This document shows positions 61,666 through 64,000 of a stretch of 64,000 nucleotides of DNA, one piece after another. Location of the stretch: NCBI RefSeq assembly GCF_018614575.1, contig NZ_JAGGOJ010000008.1, positions 186,001-250,000 of the forward strand, read 5' to 3'. Each line of letters opens with the position of its first letter. The first letter of the stretch is position 1. The position numbers were made by a program, and so were the translations under genes. Below the pieces are notes generated by a model. That model was given only the letters and a program-made list of their open reading frames with translations, made no database searches and was not told the origin of the DNA. The DNA is from Streptomyces sp. ISL-10 (GTDB lineage Bacteria; Actinomycetota; Actinomycetes; Streptomycetales; Streptomycetaceae).

Positions 61666-62305
61666 TCATGGCGATGCGGGGACGCGGGTCAGGGGGCGCC
61701 CGTACGACGGCTTCGCCGGCGGGCCGGGTTCCCTCTGCACTCGCGCGGTGACGAGGAGGCAGGCCTGTTCCAGCAGGCCGGCGATGCGTCCAGGGGCAGG
61801 AAGCAGGACGCGTACGACACCGGGTGTACGCCTGCGTGGGCCGCCGCACACTCTCGTCCCCGACGTGTCCTCCCAGCAGCAGGTGACCACCGGGCGCGCG
61901 CGACGGAACTCCGAACACCACCGGCAGGTGCTCCGGCAATGTGTGGTGGGTGGAGCACCAGGCGAGAATGCCGCCGAGCGTGCCGTTTCCGAAGCCCGTG
62001 GTGGTCATGGAGCCCGCGGCGAACGGCAGATGGGGGTGGCCGTCGCGGGCCGGCCGGATCATCTTCGGCGACAGATCGACGCCGATCATGGGAACCCCGC
62101 GGCCATGTACGCCGTCACCATTCCCGGCCCGCACCCCAGATCCGCGACAGGCCCCGGGCTCGTGGGCCGCCACCTGTTCGGCGAAGGCGGCCGGCATCAC
62201 TCGGTCCAGGGGCCCCATTTCGGCCGGGGGCTTGGCGAGTTGGAGGCAGTCGGCGGCGGCGTCGTACGAATCCCGTGCGTCGGCAAGGCGGTAAGGCTCG
62301 GTCAC
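61666..62305 (-). pseudogene. SAM-dependent methyltransferase, frameshifted
   Basis: From GTG 62305 the frame reads ARDSYDAAADCLQLAKPPAE and later VPMIGVDLSPKMIRPARDGH, LGGILAWCSTHHTLPEHLPV and APGGHLLLGGHVGDESV; the end is in other frames (ASCFLPLD, then RIAGLLEQACLLVTARVQRE). The glycine-rich SAM loop itself is corrupted. Full-length relatives are about 210 residues. At least three frame changes. Confidence 0.75.
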
Positions 62306-62394
62306 GCGGGACACCCTGCGGCTGCCGAACCGCGGCACGCGGGCGAAGCGGCGCGGACTGCGGGGCTGCGGCACCGGGTGGCCGTACGGCTGAG

Positions 62395-62600
62395 GCCCGG
62401 TCATCGTGAGCCCGGCGCGGCCGGGGCGCGCGTGCCGGACGGGCACAGCGGGCCCACCGGGGCCGACAGACTCAGCGCGCCCGCGCCCCCGCGCCCCCGC
62501 GAGAGCAGGTCCGCCGGCGGCAGCGTCGCCGCTCCCACGGTCACCGCGTCCGGTCCCAGCCGCCCCAGCTCGGTCGTTGTCCGCGAGGATGCGAAATGCG
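62395..62600 (-). pseudogene. C-terminal fragment of an unidentified, possibly ROK-like gene
   Basis: A short frame contains ELGRLGPDAVTVGAATLPPA and DLLSRG, a pattern seen at the end of ROK-type regulators or kinases. Nothing further upstream supports a complete gene. The identification is weak. Confidence 0.25.
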
Positions 62601-62843
62601 TTCATATTGGTCGGCACGGCACCGCTGTGAGCCGCCGATACGCCTCGCCCGGGGACGCGGCCGAGGGCCTGCCGATGCCCTCCTCGACATCGGCAAGCCG
62701 CGGCACCGCGCACATCACCGGTCGAACGCCGCGCGGTCCGCAGAAGCTCCGTGGCGGATGTGCGTTCGACCGGCCGGTGGCACAGAACCTAACGCTCGAT
62801 CGGGAACGCACCTATACGGGTACCGGGGCCTACGGATACCTGA

Positions 62844-64000
62844 TTAACCTCTGCCCTTGCGCCGTTCCATCCCTTTCATGGCGGTTTGCGTCGCATCGGG
62901 GGTGTGGGTCATCGCCCGATGCACCGCGAGATCCTGCCGGGAGAGCGTGCCGATCTTGCGCATGGCGCGGGCGATGTGCTGTTCCACGGTCCGGTGGGAG
63001 AGATGCAGCGTCGTCGCGATCTCCCGGTTCGTCAGTCCGGTCGCCGCGAGCTCGGCCACCTCGCGCTCGCGGGGCGAGAGTTGGTCTCCGTACGAGGGCC
63101 GGCCGGGCGGACGCCCCTCCTTGGCGGGCTGATACGTGCGGAGCACCGCCCGGGCCCGCGCGGCGTCCCAGACTGCGCCGAGGTCGGTGAACTGCTGTGT
63201 GCAGGCCGTCAGCTCGGCGACCGCGCGGGCCTTCTCGTCACCCTCCCCGTCCTCGCCCCCGGCCGCTGCCCCGGTGGCGACGGCCTGGCCCGCACCCGCG
63301 CCCGCGCCCGCATCCGCTCCGGCGCCCGGCCTGGGCGCATACGCCTCCAGCACACAACGTGCCGCGCTCTCCGTGGTAAGGGCCTGGGCGTACGGCCGGG
63401 GCAGCGCCGCATACGCCGCCGCGGCCTCCCGGTACAGCGGTACGGCCTCGTGGCGCCTGCCCTCCACCTCTGCCAGCGCGGCCCGGCTCCAGGCGAGCGC
63501 GGCCCGCGCGGTGGGCGAGTCCCGCCCTTCGAGTCCCGCGGCGAAACCGTTCACCATGGCCCGCGCCTCCTCCACCTCGCCCGCACGGGCCGTCGCCTCC
63601 ACGGCCCACGGCGCGAGTTCCGCCGCCCACACCCACACGCCCTTCGCCACCATGTTCGCCCAGCCCGTGCGGGCCTCCCCGGCCGCAGCGGACAGCTCCT
63701 GGCGGGCCAGTGCGAGACGGATCAGCGCACCGGACGTGGCCGCGGCCAGCGGCGCCGCCGCGTGATCCGCCGAGGCGGCGTCGGTGCCTGACAGCCAGGA
63801 CAGCGCCTGCCCCCACTCGCCGTGCGCGAGGGCGAGCAGGCCACGCACCATGCGGGCGTCGGCGCAGATGACGGGCATGTCGGCGGTCGCGGCGACGAAT
63901 TTCTCGCACCGCTCGGCCAGTCCCGCCCACCGCCCGGTCACCCACTCCAGCAGCAGCCGCGCCCCCAGCGCGGTCTGCTCGGTGTAGGGCGCGCCGCTCT
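62844..64000 (-). CDS. LuxR-family (LAL-type) regulator, 5'-truncated by window edge
   Basis: C-terminal 385 residues of a large regulator, open to base 64000, so the N-terminal part (expected AAA/ATPase domain) is outside. What is seen is a helical repeat region typical of LAL/TPR-like segments (LALAHGEWGQALSWL, LALARQELSAAAGEARTGW, AALAWSRAALAEVEGRRHEA), a Gly/Ala low-complexity stretch, and the terminal LuxR helix-turn-helix LSPREREVAELAATGLTNRE and IATTLHLSHRTVEQHIARAM. Such regulators often activate secondary metabolism or sugar use. Confidence 0.88.
   Translation of the reverse strand, partial: SGAPYTEQTALGARLLLEWVTGRWAGLAERCEKFVAATADMPVICADARMVRGLLALAHGEWGQALSWLSGTDAASADHAAAPLAAATSGALIRLALARQELSAAAGEARTGWANMVAKGVWVWAAELAPWAVEATARAGEVEEARAMVNGFAAGLEGRDSPTARAALAWSRAALAEVEGRRHEAVPLYREAAAAYAALPRPYAQALTTESAARCVLEAYAPRPGAGADAGAGAGAGQAVATGAAAGGEDGEGDEKARAVAELTACTQQFTDLGAVWDAARARAVLRTYQPAKEGRPPGRPSYGDQLSPREREVAELAATGLTNREIATTLHLSHRTVEQHIARAMRKIGTLSRQDLAVHRAMTHTPDATQTAMKGMERRKGRG

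Noticed and set aside
1..64000. tRNA, rRNA, riboswitches, attachment sites, replication origin
   Set aside because: No cloverleaf, rRNA block or recognised leader structure was seen by eye; a covariance-model search would be needed to exclude small RNAs.

Overview
The window is high-GC actinobacterial DNA, almost certainly a Streptomyces chromosome and probably one of its arms. The evidence is very high third-position GC, GTG starts, ATGA/GTGA gene overlaps, rare TTA codons limited to a biosynthetic locus, a conservon (cvn) signalling operon, Streptomyces-type DUF proteins and many decayed accessory genes. No rRNA, tRNA, CRISPR array or intact mobile element was seen.

Region 1 (1-11424, + strand) is the most interesting part: a candidate polyyne (polyacetylene) biosynthetic locus. 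It has a cytochrome P450 cut by the left edge, an alpha/beta hydrolase of the epoxide-hydrolase family without its catalytic residues, a hot-dog thioesterase-like protein, then a fatty acyl-AMP ligase, two SCD-type desaturases, a stand-alone ACP, a third (delta-12 type) desaturase, a release hydrolase and a rubredoxin. A thiolase and an unrecognised 343-residue protein follow. The core order FAAL-Des-Des-ACP-Des-TE-Rd is that of proteobacterial polyyne clusters. The expected logic is: FAAL loads a fatty acid on the ACP, the desaturases make and oxidise double bonds to triple bonds with electrons passed through rubredoxin, and the hydrolase releases the product. Four genes carry TTA codons, so translation probably depends on bldA. 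The second SCD-type desaturase has lost two metal-site residues.

Region 2 (11750-21820) starts with gene debris (TipAS-domain fragment, dehydrogenase fragment, aldose 1-epimerase remnant). It continues as a sugar-acid catabolic locus: on the minus strand enolase-superfamily dehydratase, zinc dehydrogenase, U32-like protein, sugar-binding lipoprotein, ABC ATPase and permease; divergently an IclR regulator and an SMP-30 lactonase. Together they fit sugar uptake followed by dehydrogenase-lactonase-dehydratase oxidation.

Region 3 (21870-41790) is stress and housekeeping accessory content: a histone H1-like protein, two CBS proteins, a second dnaK-grpE pair, pyruvate oxidase, a phytoene-dehydrogenase-like flavoprotein, an SDR, a phosphoribosyltransferase, two paralogous hemerythrin-like proteins, DUF2795/DUF6098/DUF3140/DUF6381 proteins, a duplicated-domain lipoprotein and a GAF protein. 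Remnants of erythromycin esterase, an IS701-type transposase, Ku, and a divergent MFS/AraC pair show active gene loss here.

Region 4 (42600-51700) has a compact orphan assembly line (AT-less KS-ACP, stand-alone adenylation enzyme, flavoprotein) followed by a complete cvnA-B-C-D operon.

Region 5 (51700-64000) holds a large catalase behind a SigB-like promoter, a broken NAD(P)H oxidoreductase, an 11-bp repeat array, a secreted lysyl-oxidase-like protein, an EF-G paralogue, a glyoxalase-fold protein, a Sua5/YciO protein with a probably leaderless mRNA, a broken methyltransferase, and the 3' part of a LuxR-family regulator that runs off the right edge.
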